Source: Penium margaritaceum
Taxonomy: Eukaryota > Streptophyta > Zygnematophyceae > Desmidiales > Peniaceae
Assembly: GCA_023375785.1 (NCBI GenBank)
Contig: SZWC01002441.1
Coordinates: 53,232-117,231 of the forward strand
Direction of reading: 5' to 3'
DNA length: 64,000 bases
The notes below the pieces were generated by a model, which was not told the DNA's origin, ran no database searches, and saw nothing but the letters and a program-made list of their open reading frames with translations. Position 1 is the stretch's first letter; each line of letters begins with the position of its first letter. Position numbers and translations under genes: made by a program. Below are positions 32,320-44,390 of this stretch, in pieces.

Positions 32320-32421
32320 GTATGTCTGAGGCACCGATGCTTTTCCTGCTTTGTTGTAAGCACTATTGTGTACGCTATCTTCTCGTTATGGTAACTTCAA
32401 ATATTCTCCCCCTCCTTACAG
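32320..32421 (+). other. MULE intron 1
   Basis: Donor CAA|GTATGT at 32320 and a pyrimidine-rich acceptor TCCCCCTCCTTACAG ending at 32421. Removing 102 bp keeps one frame from the DLDTLLLT codons into PPSEED, which supports it. Confidence 0.75.
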
Positions 32422-32947
32422 AGCCTCCTTCGGAGGAAGATGTTGACAACAAACCCTCGAAGAAGAAGAAGGGCGGCAGCTTGCAGTTGTCCAAGGGCCT
32501 GGAGTTCTCTAACATGGAGGAGTGCCGATGTGCCATTGAAGACTGTGCCGTGGAGGAGTGCTTTCCCACCAAGTGGGAGCATGGTGGCATATGCGCATCA
32601 TTGTGCACTGTCACATCTACCGCTTGCACAGTTGTACGTGGATCATCCATGCATGTATCAATGCCAAGAATGTCAACATTTCCTCCTGTGTGGAAGGACA
32701 TCGTTGGATGCCCGGGCAGACCAAGGGCAACCCCGCTCGCAGCTACAAGTAAGCCCTTTACCACATCCACAAAACCATGCAGTGAGATCCGACAACAGAC
32801 GCAAAGGCCCTACATGTTGTGGTGGAGGCTGTGACACACGAGAACGTATCCTACCAAACCACGTGGAAGGCGCGTGACAAGGCACAGGAGGAGATCATGG
32901 GCAAAAAGGTTCATTCATGGGGCTTGTTCCATGTCTACTCCACCGAG

Positions 32948-33045
32948 GTAAGCACATGTGTCATGCATGCCTTAAGTGTACAACATGTCTAAATCTTGTG
33001 CCATGATCCTGAATCACTTGCTATGCCGTCTATAATCTACAACAG
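32948..33045 (+). other. MULE intron 2
   Basis: Donor GAG|GTAAGC at 32948 and acceptor CTACAACAG ending at 33045, 98 bp, phase 0. It joins ...HVYSTE to MKANPNTIAV, matching the usual order of MULE motifs. Confidence 0.85.
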
Positions 33046-34629
33046 ATGAAGGCGAACCCAAACACTATCGCTGTGGCCTTCCAAGGTAACACAAAGCAGA
33101 AATTCAACCGTGCCTTTGTAGCTCCTAGAGCGTGCCAGTTGGGGTGGGCACAAGTCCGTCGCATCATCACACTTGACGACACGCACTTGAAGAATGACCA
33201 TAAGCTGGTGCTACTCATCACGCAGTATTTCGATGCGAACAACAACTCGCTCTCGATGACGTACGCCATCTGCAAGGGGGAGGACAAGGATAAATGGGTT
33301 TGGCTCATGGAGCAAGTTGCAAATGCCTACTGGACTGTACAGGACGGTGGGATGGTCATCATCAGTGACCGTGACGCGGGGCTCATTGCCGCCATTCGCA
33401 AAAAGCTACCGTGAGTCAGTCACAAGTACTGCACCTACCAAATCAAAGAAAATGTGTGGATGTCCTACGGGAAGCATACATCTGTGGTCTTCTAGAGGCT
33501 GGCACACGCGTATACTCATGAAAAGTGGAACAACATCTGAGACAAACTTGCGGCTGTTACCGCTGGGACGTGCACCTATCCATTGGGCATCAACAGGGAG
33601 GGTGGCACCCCGCTGGCAACATGGTAAAGGTGGTATGGTTTGCAGGGCTGTGGCAGTCACACGACTAGCAATGTTGCCGAGTTGCTGAATGCCAGAAATG
33701 TGGAAGCACGGAAGCTGTTTCCATTCCATTACTTTGTAAGCCTCTACCTTTACGTGCAGAAAATGTTTACAACACGTAGCAAGGTTTCATATGGCGCCAA
33801 GGGCAACGGCACCCGGCAAGGCGCTGACGAACAACAAGTAGCGGACGCAAGACTACTACGTGGTTCACACCGGCAACCTTCAAGGCACAGTCACGGGTGC
33901 CAGTGGTGAGCCACACAATGTGGATTGCCAGGTGCGCAAGTGCTCGTGCGGCAAGTTCCAGGATTTCAACATCCCGTGCATTCACTCCTGCACCGTCCTC
34001 ATCAAGAATGGGGTGGACCCGGAAGGCTACATGAACGTGGCCAACAACAAGGCAGTCTGGACGCACACCTACGACAATCCGATGCCTGGTGTCAACCTCA
34101 AGCTTTTGAAGCCGCTTGACAAGGGTTGGGACCCGCATGGCCCAGACCGGGGTCGTGGGCGGCCGCCTCGCAAATGCAAGCGGCGCGAGATGCTTCCGCA
34201 TGCCAACCACATCTGTGCCAGGTGCGGGTTAAAGGGCCACCCTAAGCGGCGATGCATGACCCTGCCCATAGCTACTACGCGCGAGCTCATGCAAGCGCAG
34301 GAGTCTCTCCAACAGGCTGCACGGGAGGCTGCAACATCGTTGGGAAACAGCACAAGAGATGCAACCGCTGACAGCGTAGCCAGTTGTTTGGCAGGAAACA
34401 GCTGGTGTAGCAGCCACCATTAGCGCAGCAGGCAAAAGCGGTGCACAAGGAACAAGCGCAGCAGCCGGTACTAATGTTGTAGGTATTAGGGCACATGCCA
34501 GCACAGGCGTTGAAGAAAGCACACGCGTGGATGCAGATGCAAGCGCAATAGTCAGCACTACTACAACAACAGTGAGCAGCGCTAGCAATGGCACCATGCG
34601 TGCATCCAGGCGTGCTGCAGTAGTAAATT

Positions 34630-36267
34630 GAGCAGCAATCGTGGGACTGCAGACATAAGGGGCGACTTCACATGGTGACGAGGAAGAAGGCAGTGCGGAG
34701 AATGTGGTGACCTCACACAGGATTACGGGACAGACAAGAACCCCAACAACAACTACACGGACGGGAAGGAGGGCGAGGAAGGTGAGGACTACACAGGCAA
34801 CGATGAGGGTGGTGTGCGGGGTGAGGTTTTGGGGTCAAAGACAAGCACATAGTAGATTTCGGATAGTGAGACCTTAGACGACGACTTCAATTGCAACGAG
34901 GAGATGAGACATGCACGGTTTGAGGCCGAAGAGGATGCATGGAGGTGGAAGTACATGATGATACACGGTATGACACAGGGCATGGAGTTTCCCTATGTGG
35001 ATTTTGGCGTGTGAAGGTAATTGGACAATGAATGATGTTCATTTGGTGTCAGTGTTCATTCAATACATGAAATTCATTCCATATGTTATTGTTTTGCTGA
35101 GCACCTTCTGTTCATGTCACACATTACTTTTTTATGAAATTAGACATACCATGGTATGTTTTGGCTCGCATTACAACGTCTATTCATGTCTCCTCTTTTG
35201 CATGTTAACCTTTGCAGGTTACAACTTGGTAGAAGGTGTTGCATAACGTTCCCGACAAGAAAGTGCAGAGGAGAAGATTGACTCGTGGGATTCATCTACA
35301 CAAGAGAAGAGGAGATGTTGTCTCTATGGGGGACATCACTTGTGGGAAGCACGGGTGCCAAATTACACGTGGCATAGGACTTAGTTCAGCATGTGATAGG
35401 GACCAAATGTCAGGAGCACCATCTGAGGAGGTGTTGCACGATGCACTGGAGTGTGTGGAATGACCTCCATGCGCAGCATGTGATGTCATTCTGTGGGTTC
35501 ATAGTTGGCAAGTATACATTCAGGAATGGATTGCCTCCTATGATTTGGGACCTCTGTACTACTGGTGTTATTGATGTGTTTGGAAAATGATGTCCCATGC
35601 TTACATTTTTCTTTGTGTACATGAGAAGCTATGCTAGAACTATGGACATACACGTCTAGAGAAGGAATGGACAATAATGAACATTGCTCGACATCTCATG
35701 AAACTATGGATAGAAGTGCGTCTTTTTGTAGTCCTTTGCAGGTTGTATGCATCAGTCTATAAATTAATGATAATTCATCCCCTTTTTCATACTTTCATGT
35801 CATGAAAGAACGAATATAAAAAGTTGTAGTATGTTGAATGATGTTGTTGGAATTCACACACAGAAAGAAATTGTCACTTTACATGTTAAGCGGAATTGAC
35901 CAATGCACGCATGTTACTACATACGTTAATTATAACACAAATGTACATCCATTCCTGGTCATGTTCAAAATCCATCATACATTCCATGAAACCCCAACCT
36001 TGAAATACTTAGAGAAAAGTAGAATTTTGCTTTATCATCTAGGTAAAACTGATCTTTACTTAAGTTCCACGGTTGGTGATGGAATTGTTAGACTGTGGTA
36101 GGGCAAGGAAGATGCACGCGGTACACTGTGAATGACATGAGAGAACAAAGGAGTACAAACTAGATGATTCTCTAAACGTTTAGGGTACTTCGCAAATGCA
36201 TTCGTGACATTCAATTACAGGTTGCTCCTACACGACACAACTGGGGACTAGGCGGCTCAATTGTTGA
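34630..36267 (+). other. MULE 3' region, possible last exon, then AT-rich flank
   Basis: At about 34860-35012 a plus-strand frame reads SETLDDDFNCNEEMRHARFE and MTQGMEFPYVDFGV before a stop. It could be a C-terminal MULE exon, but I have no intron evidence. From 35013 to 36267 the DNA is AT-rich, with short unsupported frames only. Confidence 0.4.
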
Positions 36268-36272
36268 CCAAG
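36268..36272. repeat. Target-site duplication of Gypsy-2, left copy
   Basis: CCAAG before the 5' LTR. The same 5-mer follows the 3' LTR at 49737-49741. Confidence 0.85.
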
Positions 36273-37232
36273 TGTTACGGGAACCGAAGGTCGAGGCCGG
36301 TGATTACGTCATTATGTTGACGTCAGATGCATATTACGTCATTATGCTCATGTCAGATGCATATTTTATGCATCAGACATGCTCCCATATTTTTCTACGT
36401 GGAAAACTGTGTGAAATCGATCCAAGAACCGTGTCACTCGGTGCAGGGACAAGAAATATACGGCTGTACAAAGGTGGGTGGCGTACCTCCAGAAAACAGG
36501 AGACGTACCAGTTCAACCCCGAGCACGGCGGAGCGACTTTCTCGCCCACTGCAGGCAAAGCACCCCTGGATGGATGCTTAGCCAATAAGGCAAGGTTCAT
36601 TAGGGTCCATGGGCACTTTGGGATGGCGGCTGGAGCCGCATTTACAAGCAAGGGCGCTTCGGGGGGCCGTGACCTCCGCTGGCGGTGCTGCTAGCAACAG
36701 TCACGCATGGAACACTCAAACGGCCATAACTTAGCCGTTTCTCCACAGATTGAGGTGTTCGTTGGTACGTTAGAAAGCCCACGACACATACGACATGATG
36801 CATGTGTTATTTGAGTGATTTCACCTTAGCAGAGGGTTTCAAAATGCCAAGGGTCTCTCGGCTAGCTCATAGGAGCTGGTACATAAGGAAGCCTGCGAGT
36901 TATTCTAGGCATGCCAATCTTACCCAGAGACTTTGTACATTCCTTGTACTGAAATTATAAGTCTAAGGATTCATTCCTTGCCCAACTCTCCTCTTTCTCC
37001 AAGTATCTCCTTGCACATGTCCATTCAATCCTACAAGTCAACCACAGCGTACCTTGGTGCAAACACCGCCGGGAGGGTCGCACGAGGGGAACCTCGACCA
37101 CTAGCAGTGGTCTTGCTTCTAGGAGAGGGTCGTGCGGCATCTCAAGGGCTTGCCCACACACCAAGGGGTCGAGGGAGGCTTATCCCAAGGGCTCGGCATG
37201 TGACCGTCACACGGGGCGTCCCTCGGTTCACA
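36273..37232 (+). repeat. Gypsy-2 5' LTR
   Basis: It runs TGTTACGGG to GGTTCACA, 960 bp. It matches the two 3' LTR pieces and, in reverse, the LTRs of Gypsy-4. Confidence 0.9.
36303..36365 (+). promoter_or_regulatory. Tandem ACGTCA motifs at the start of the Gypsy-2 LTR
   Basis: A 30-bp unit is doubled, giving ACGTCA at 36306 and 36336 and the palindrome TGACGTCA at 36318-36325. TGACG/ACGTCA are core sites of plant bZIP (TGA/as-1, CRE-like) factors. They lie in the U3 part of the LTR, where promoters and enhancers of LTR elements reside. Activity is inference only. Confidence 0.45.
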
Positions 37233-37234
37233 TT

Positions 37235-37246
37235 TGGTATCAGAGC
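37235..37246 (+). other. Gypsy-2 primer-binding site
   Basis: TGGTATCAGAGC, two bases after the 5' LTR, complementary to initiator-Met tRNA. Confidence 0.9.
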
Positions 37247-37338
37247 GCGTGGACGTTCGCTCGGCTTTCGCGCTTACGCAAGGGAGGTAACAGATCTGCC
37301 ACAACTGCATTTTTCCAGAATTTTTTGTCACAACCGGA

Positions 37339-38290
37339 AGCATGGCAGTCGCGGCATACGACCAGGCCTATCTCATGGAGGAGATCCGGCATGCTCTAAA
37401 CAAGTTACATCAAGAGAACCAGCAGTTGTGTGCAGAGGTCGAGGCGTAGTACGTCAGCCATGGGAGCAGTACGTTGGGGGGTGCCGCATTGGCATCCGCA
37501 CCTGCCTCTTGGCGGCCCAAGCCGAACGAGCCGGAGTTCTACACCGGCAAGGGAAGTGCGTGCGAGTGGCTCATCACAGTTAACTGGTACTTCACAGCGT
37601 TGGGTGTTCCCGTGGGAGACGATGCCACAAGAATGGAGTATGCACCTACGCTACTCCGGGGAATGACGCTGCAATGATGGTCGCCATTGTGCCGGTGGAA
37701 CGCTGCTGGGTTGCCAAACGGGCTGGGGGCCGGGGCGCGGCTTCATCAATTGCTGAGTCTACTGCTTGAGAGGGATGTGCAACTCGGTGCGCGGGCGTTG
37801 ACAGAGAAGCCAACGATGTGGGAGCAGTTCGAGATGATGCTTCAGGCACACTTTGACCTCCTCACCGGCAGCCGTGCCGCACGTGACAAGATCAAGCACG
37901 TCAAGCAAGGCGGATTGGTCCAGGACTACACTACGTACTTCATGGCTTTGGCGGTACAGACTGACGACCTCTCGGACGCGGAGGCGTACGACCGCTACCA
38001 TGACGGCCTAAAGCCGCACGTCCAACGTGAACTCACGGTACTCGGGTTGCGGACATTTGTAAAGTTGGTCTCGGCGACGGAGCGTATTGATGCGATAAAC
38101 TACAATGCGCGCCGGACCAGCTATGTAATACAACCACGGGTGGAGCAGCCGGGTCATGCTGTGCTGATGGAGGTGGATGTAATCCAAGCCGGGCAACAGG
38201 ACGTGGGCGGAGAGCAAAGACTGAGAGGAAATTATTGGGCTTGTGGCAAGGAGGGACATCGCAAGTGAGACTGCCCTAAGCGCAATGCAC
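37339..38290 (+). pseudogene. gag: Gypsy-2 gag
   Basis: The likely start is the ATG near 37342 (MAVAAYDQAYLMEEIRHALN), nearly the same N-terminus as in Gypsy-4. Next come FYTGKGSACEWLITVNWYF and the gag core with MWEQFEMMLQAHFDLLTGSR, VQDYTTYFMALAVQTDDLSD and RYHDGLKPHVQRELTV. A zinc knuckle starting CGKEGHRK closes the region. Gag makes the particle. The element is broken. Confidence 0.82.
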
Positions 38291-38339
38291 AATAGGGAAA
38301 TGGGTAGCAACAGTAAGGAGGGAACAACCTACTGTTGCA

Positions 38340-38980
38340 TGTCTTTTGTTCGCAAAGGACAACACCAGCCCTGAAAGGCTTTTGCCGATTATGGAGCTGC
38401 CTCAAGTCCTGTTGCGGGATGAAGGTGAGACCCGACAGTTTCCGGGGATCATCCTAGAGCTGGTTCTTGAGATTACAGAGGGGAGTTTCAAGGGTTGGAG
38501 GAAGCTATGCAGTCTGCTAGACGACAACGTGAGTCATAGCTTCTTCAACGACAAGTTGGCGACGAGGTTGGAGCTCGCACGGCAGCCGGGGACGTCAGCC
38601 AAGGCGCGAGAGGTGTCTGAAGTGGTGGAGTGCGGCAGGCCTCTCGTCCAGCACAAGGTCCATATGGGTGAGTTGGTGTGCGATATCGAGTTCCAAACTT
38701 GCCCTATGGATTATTACAATTGCTTGATCGGCCGGGATCAGTTGCACGTCTGCAATCCGGAGGTGGATTGGAGGTGCAACTGGATGGCCATAAAGGCAGA
38801 CAGAAAAAATCTCACATTGTCGTTGTGGATGGATGAGGAGAAGGAGTCGGATGTGGTAGAAGTAGGGAAGCAGCTGCACGTCATCAACTTGAAACAGTTG
38901 AAGCAGTACGAACGCAAGGGCGGCAAGGTTTACTTGGCATGGGTGCATTCACAACAAGTAGCAGAGCTGTAGATTATAGT
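38340..38980 (+). pseudogene. Gypsy-2 protease
   Basis: A retropepsin-like segment: SLLDDNVSHSFFNDKLATRL, then VHMGELVCDIEFQTCPMDYY and NCLIGRDQLHVCNPEVDW, the usual second half of Gypsy proteases (ILG-type motif, here LIGRD). The same arrangement is seen in Gypsy-4. Confidence 0.75.
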
Positions 38981-39059
38981 AGTTGAAGCAGCAGAGGAGC
39001 AGCCGGTGGAAGGTGCAAGAGCTCCAGAGTTGGCTCCCGGTGTTGGGGAGGTGGAAAGA

Positions 39060-40440
39060 GTTCGTGGACGTTTCCCCAGAGGAGTTACCAAAAGGCCTGC
39101 CACCACGACCTGACATCAATCACAAGATCAAGGTGGTGCCAGGTTCGTCACCAATGGTGCGGTCTTACAACCACATGAGCGACACGCAGCTTGCGGAGCT
39201 CAAGAAGCAGTGGGGGGAGTTGGTGGATTAAGGGTTCATTCGGCCGTCAGTGTCTCCATACGCGACGCCGGTGTTGTTTGTGAAGAAGAAATAAAGCGAG
39301 TTGCGGGTGTGCGTGGACCACCAGGTGCTCAACAACATCGCGGTGAAGAACCGCCACCTGTTGCCACGGGCCGAGGAGTTGTTCGACCAGCTTTGAAGCG
39401 CACGCGTCTCCAGCAAACTGGACCTGAGGTTGGGGTGTCACCAAATCCGCATGGCGGAGGAGGATGTGGAAAAGACAGCGTTTCCGACGCGATATGGACA
39501 TTTTGAGTATCTCGTGATGCCTTTTGGGCTAAAAAATGCTCCTACTACGTTCATGGCGCTGATGAACCAGGTGTTCCACCCCTACTTGGAACAGTTTGTG
39601 GTCGTCTTCCTCGTCGACATCCTTGTCTACTCACGGACAATGGAGGAGCACAAAGAGCACCTATGGAGGGTGATGGAAGTGATGAGAAAGGAGTGGCTAT
39701 TCGCAAAGCTAAGCAAGTGTAAATTCGCTGAGCACGAGATGGAGTTCCTCGGCCACATTGTCAGCAGGAGGAGGATCCGCATGGACCCAAAAAAGTGGAA
39801 GCAGTGAGGGAACGGCCAGAGATGGCGTGCGTGCGAGACATCCAGGGTTTTATGGGTTTTGCGAACTACTACCGGAAGTTTATCCGGGGGCACGTGGCAA
39901 TGGGAGCACCCTTGACAGACTTGCTCAAGAAAGGGCACGAATGGGAGTGGGGTGCAAAGAAGGGGCAAGCCTTTGGTGCAATGAAGGCTGTCATGTTTCA
40001 AGCCCCAGTGTTGTTGCATCCGGACACGACAAATGAGTATGTGTTGGCGACGGACGCGAGCGACTATGCAATCGGCAGGGTGCTGATGCAGGACCAACGG
40101 AAAGGGTTGTAGCCCATTGCGTACTAATCCAAGAATCTGAAAGGGGCTGAGCTCAACTACCCAATCCATGAGGAGATGCTCGCGGTGGTCCAGGCCTTCA
40201 AGTAGTGCAGGTGCTACGTTGAGGCACGGCAGTGTGTGGTGCACACGGACCACTACATGCTCAAGTATCTCAAGTCGGATCCGAACCCGAGTCGTCGTCA
40301 AGAACGGTGGATGTAGCAGTTGGAGGGTGGCTTTGACTACGAGATCCAGTACAAACCAGGAAGTACCAACCCCGTGGACCAGCTTTCGCATCGCTCGGAC
40401 ATGGACGTGCATGCGATCATGGTGCTGGCGGGATCTCCAA
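39060..40440 (+). pseudogene. Gypsy-2 reverse transcriptase and RNase H
   Basis: The N-terminal part contains FPEELPKGLPPRPDINHKIK-like sequence near 39075-39130. The palm region has GHFEYLVMPFGLKNAPTTFM near 39495-39555 and SKCKFAEHEMEFLGHIVS near 39710-39765. FANYYRKFIRGH follows at about 39858-39893. RNase H lies at about 39950-40420, with EYVLATDASDYAIG near 40035-40078. The order fits Ty3/Gypsy. The element is broken. Confidence 0.85.
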
Positions 40441-40539
40441 TCATTCGGAGCCTGCTTGCTCATGGGGATGCGGACGACTAGGAATTTGCCAGGAGTACGG
40501 TGAAGGGGTACAAGTGGGATGGCCAGTATTGGCGGCGTG

Positions 40540-41300
40540 AGAAGTAGAACCAGATTGTGGTACCACGGAGTGCGTAGTTGCAACAAGCGCTGTTGGAGGA
40601 GGCGTACGACTCACACTACAATGGTCATTTTGGCCATGAAAAGACCTTCAAGACGCTCGCACACCAATATTAGTGGGCAAAGATGGGAGAAGATTACAAG
40701 GAGTACGTGAGCAGCTGTGACAGGTGCCAAAGAATCAAGTCATGGAGGGCACGGGTGCCAGGAGAGCTACAGTCGCTACCAGTGCCGGAACGTCTGTGGA
40801 CAGACATCTCACTTGACTTTGTGGGGGCTCTTCCATAGAATGCAATGGGCAACACTACGGTGTTGGTGATGGTGGACCAGTTCAGCAAAATGGCGCACTT
40901 TATTCCATGTGCTGAGAAGTTCACGGCAACAGAGACAGCTCAACTCCTCTTGCAACACGTCATCAAACTTCACGGGGTGCCGAAGTGCATGGTCTCGGAC
41001 AGCGACCCACGCATCACTTCCCGGTTATGGGAGGAACTCTTCAAGAAGCTGGGCGCCCGTGTGGCTCTTTCATTGGCCTACCATCCCCAAACTGATTGTC
41101 AAACTGAGCACACCAATCAGACCATGGAGCAGTTGCTGCGGGGGCTCTTGGAGGCGGATGGTAAGGGATGGGAATGCAAGTTCCCAGTGGCTGATTTTGC
41201 CTACAACTCAGTAGTGCATGCCTCTACAGGACGGTCTCCCTCTGAGGTAGTGTATGGGATGTAGCCTACATTTCCCTCAGGCATGGCAATGGGATTGGAC
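40540..41300 (+). pseudogene. Gypsy-2 integrase
   Basis: A His/Cys zinc segment lies at about 40600-40735 (GHEKTFKTLAHQ...). The rve core at 40845-41264 has NTTVLVMVDQFSKMAHFIPC and HPQTDCQTEHTNQTMEQLLR, and ends with FAYNSVVHASTGRSPSEVVY. It is close to the integrase of Gypsy-4. The element is broken. Confidence 0.85.
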
Positions 41301-41449
41301 CTACCCACTATGCAGTAGTTTACAAGTGACTTCACGGAGGTCTGGCACGGCGTACAAGATGCACTTCACTAGGCGCAACAGCAGATGAAGCGGCAAGCGG
41401 ACAAGCACCGGACATCCAAGGAGTTATCAGTGGGACAAAAGGTGCTGCT

Positions 41450-41780
41450 AAACTCGCGGAACTTGCAGTTGGCGGGGGTGGGCAACGACAAGCTCAAGCC
41501 TCAGTGGGTGGACTCTTTTTCCGGTCAAGGAGAAGCTGTCCGTAGTGAGGTACGAGTTGGAGCTGTCGGACCACTACGGGATCCATCCCGTATTCCACGC
41601 TTCTCTTCTCAAGGCCTACCAGGAGTCAGATGCGTAGTTCGCAACATGGGGACAGATTTCTCCTCTACCGGTCTTGGTGGAGGGTGAAGAGGAGTACGTG
41701 GTGGAGAAGATTATCGGGAATTCGGAGGAGTACGTCGGTGTGGTAACGGGTGGAATTACCTGGAATAATGGCTCGGCTAT
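41450..41780 (+). pseudogene. Gypsy-2 integrase tail and chromodomain-like end
   Basis: VEGEEEYVVEKIIGN near 41680-41725 is the start of a chromodomain as found at the end of chromovirus integrases, and matches the sequence in Gypsy-4. The rest of the domain is only partly recognisable. Confidence 0.65.
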
Positions 41781-41883
41781 GGGCCTGAGCACAATTGTTG
41801 GATCCCCGAAGCCGATTTCCACAGGGGTGGAGCTGTCAACATGGTCCTCCGAGCGTACCAGGAGCGCACCAGGGCGGTGCGCC

Positions 41884-41899
41884 CTCGGAGGGGGGGTGA
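41884..41899 (+). other. Gypsy-2 polypurine tract
   Basis: CTCGGAGGGGGGGTGA directly precedes the 3' LTR. A G-rich tract is present in the same place in Gypsy-4. Confidence 0.8.
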
Positions 41900-42432
41900 T
41901 GTTATGGGAGCCACTGGTTGAGGCGGTGATTACGTCATTATGCTGATGTCAAATTCATATTCTGATGCTCCCATTGTATTTTATGTGACAAACCGTGTGA
42001 AATTGACCCAAGAACTGGGTCATTTGGTGCAGGGATAACAAAAGTTACGGCCGTGCAAAGGTGGGTGACGCACCTCCAGAAAAAGGGAGACGTACCAGTT
42101 CGACACCGAGCACGGTGGAGCTACTTTCTCGCCCACTATAGCCGAAGCGCCCCTGGATGGATGCTTAGCCAATGAGGCAAGGTTCATTGGGGTCCATGGG
42201 TATTTCAGGATGGCAGCTGGAGCGGCATTCGCAAGCAAGGGCGCTTCGGGCGGCCGTGACCTCCGCTGGCGGAGCTATTAGCAGCAGTCACGCGTGGCGT
42301 ACTCAAACGATCATAACTTAGCCATTTCTTTATGGATTGAGGCATTCTTTGGTGCGTTGGAAAGCTTGCAATGCCTAGGACATGATGCATGCATTTTTTT
42401 TCAAAATTGTACTTCAGCAGAGGACTTCGAAG
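41900..42432 (+). repeat. Gypsy-2 3' LTR, left piece
   Basis: TGTTATGGGAGCC onward matches the first half of 36273-37232. It is interrupted at 42433 by Copia-3; the last five bases, CGAAG, are that element's target duplication. Confidence 0.9.
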
Positions 42433-43112
42433 TGTTGCTCATTTATGCCCCTTTGGTCACTGCTTAGCGGACAGGTTGGGCATGCACTGCTCCCTCTGAG
42501 TCCCCCAAACATTGTTTGTGGTGCAAGTCCAAGTGAGTCACCAGCAATTTAGCGCAATGGATAGTATGTTGGAATTAGGGACAACAGGTCATGCGATCAA
42601 GCCTGATGTGAGCAGGAAGGTTTTTTTACCTTTCTGTAGAGAGGAAGTTTCCTAGACATTTCTCCATGCATAAGGAGGATGTGGCACTTGGCGATCAGTG
42701 GATACACCAATTGGCGAGCTGTTGAGGTGGTGTGGAGTGGCCACTCCCAAAAGTGCCACTACCCACACAACTTACATGCCAGGCCTAGGAATATTTGTAC
42801 CAGGCTCATTCCTCATTCTAAATATACAACTGGCTTTAGATGCTCCTCACATGGCTGACCAACTAAAGAACAGTATGAAGAAAACATTGGTTGGTCTAAG
42901 CCCCAGGAGTTAGTCTTTGATTAGCACGTCGCGTGAAAGGGACCAAGTATTAAGTGGACACAGTTTCTAGCAAGTGATTGCCTAGGAGCTGCTCAGTGTG
43001 GAACCGTGATCATGAGTGTGATATCTTCTCCTAGCTGAAATGCTAGGAGCGGACGATAGGTGTTATTGTGTCAGCCCTGTTTTCTAGTCCGTTGGCCTCG
43101 GGCCGGTTGACA
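42433..43112 (+). repeat. Copia-3 5' LTR
   Basis: TGTTGCTCATTTATGC to CCGGTTGACA; it matches 48660-49343. The primer-binding site after it is not clear to me. Confidence 0.9.
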
Positions 43113-44390
43113 AAGGGTTATGGGCCCACACTGACCAGCTGTAAGGTACGCTTCTCTCAACTTTGGTACTCTCCCTCCAGGTACGTGCATCAGATCCATC
43201 GGCTCCATCAGCTCCATCTGCTTCATCAGCTCCAACGGCTGGATTTGCACTCAGCACACAGGGAACAAGGACAAGCTCTTCCCTTGGAGGCAAGATCCTG
43301 GGTTTGCTATTGTTAATTGTCTTCTCTATCTGCAAGTGAACATCGGCTAGAGGGGTAAGCGACGGATCTACACCTTTAAACTGGTAGAAAACACCAGCTA
43401 ACATCAGCCTACATCGGCTTCAGCGTAGCAGAGACACAGAAAGCAGAAAAGGGCACCCAAAAATGGTTTACCCATAAGGAGCAGTGGGGGTTGCCACAGG
43501 GCAGTCCTCAAACTCAACAGTGGCTGCCACAAGGCAGACCAATGGAGCAATCATGAGTGTGTTGGCTCTAGTGGGTGTAGAGGCACCCTCAAGGATGCCT
43601 AGCTCTCACTGGTTCACGCTACCAAGGTTTGGGGCAGTCAAGGGTCACCAATGGTGAAGAGTGTGGAGCACAAGGATCACGAATGTGAGTGGGCAGAATA
43701 CGTCGCATTCAGTAGAACTGAATTGAAAGGCATTTTTGTTACTTAGCAAAGTAAGATTACATCAGATTCTTATAGCCTGTGATCTTAGCTTTCCAACGCA
43801 TCCAAGCACGCCCAAATCGGAGCAGTAGAGCCCTTGCTACGGCCTTCGAAGTAACCCTTGGTGGAGCCGAGCCGCCCACCATGCCCACGAACGGGAGTGA
43901 AGGGAGGCGCTTCGACGGTGGCCTGTCGAAGCGCCCTTTCTGTCATCCCAACGTGAGGAGGGGCTCCCCTTGGTCCAGGGGACCATCCAAATTCATTCCT
44001 TCATGGCCCATGTGCCTTTGGAGCCCATTGGAGATGAACTAGGATCACTGGCGGTGGATTATCCCGCCACCTATGTCGGGTACCAGATTCCACACGCCCA
44101 ACACCCGATTTTCGGGCTAGGCTAACTTTCTGAATACTCACTCAAATCGAGCAATTCAAAGCTCGATCCTACATGGAAAAATCCAAGGAATCCAAATCTA
44201 AAGTCAGATCAGGTATTCGACCACTCCTCAGTGGTCGGACCAGGGAGTACACTCAACGGCACTTATGGCAAGGGGCACACCATGTCAACAGAGTGCTACC
44301 TCACTGCCACAAGGTCTTGGACCCTTGGGAGGAATCCCCATTTTCGAGGGGATTGACTTTCCCCTTTGAAGATGGCAGTTCGAGCTGGCG
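43113..44390 (+). other. Copia-3 leader
   Basis: About 1.3 kb without supported coding frames. It holds a short hairpin (GGCGCTTCGAC / GTCGAAGCGCC, about 43908-43936). Confidence 0.55.

Larger units (their letters stand above)
32067..34629 (+). pseudogene. MULE (Mutator-like) transposase pseudogene
   Basis: A decayed MuDR-type transposase gene with two small introns. Exon 1 (about 32067-32319) is of unknown fold and has one in-frame TGA (32286-32288). Exon 2 (32422-32947) starts PPSEEDVDNKPSKKKKG, has a zinc-ribbon-like HSCTWIIHACI and the VSYQTTWKARDKAQEEI motif; it carries one frameshift near 32580-32600 and stops at 32750 and 32783. Exon 3 from 33046 holds the MULE catalytic domain: NPNTIAVAF, TLDDTHLKND with the first Asp, FDANNNSLSMTYAI, ISDRDAGLIAAI. 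TSNVAELLNARN follows. After a frameshift near 33795 the SWIM zinc finger CSCGKFQDFNIPCIHS and a CCHC knuckle CARCGLKGHPKRRC end in an Ala/Thr/Ser-rich tail. Such proteins cut and paste the element. Ends of the transposon were not found. Confidence 0.88.

Noticed and set aside
36272-36694. A 140-residue frame at the start of Gypsy-2
   Set aside because: It lies wholly inside the LTR, and the same sequence in the other LTR copies does not keep the frame.
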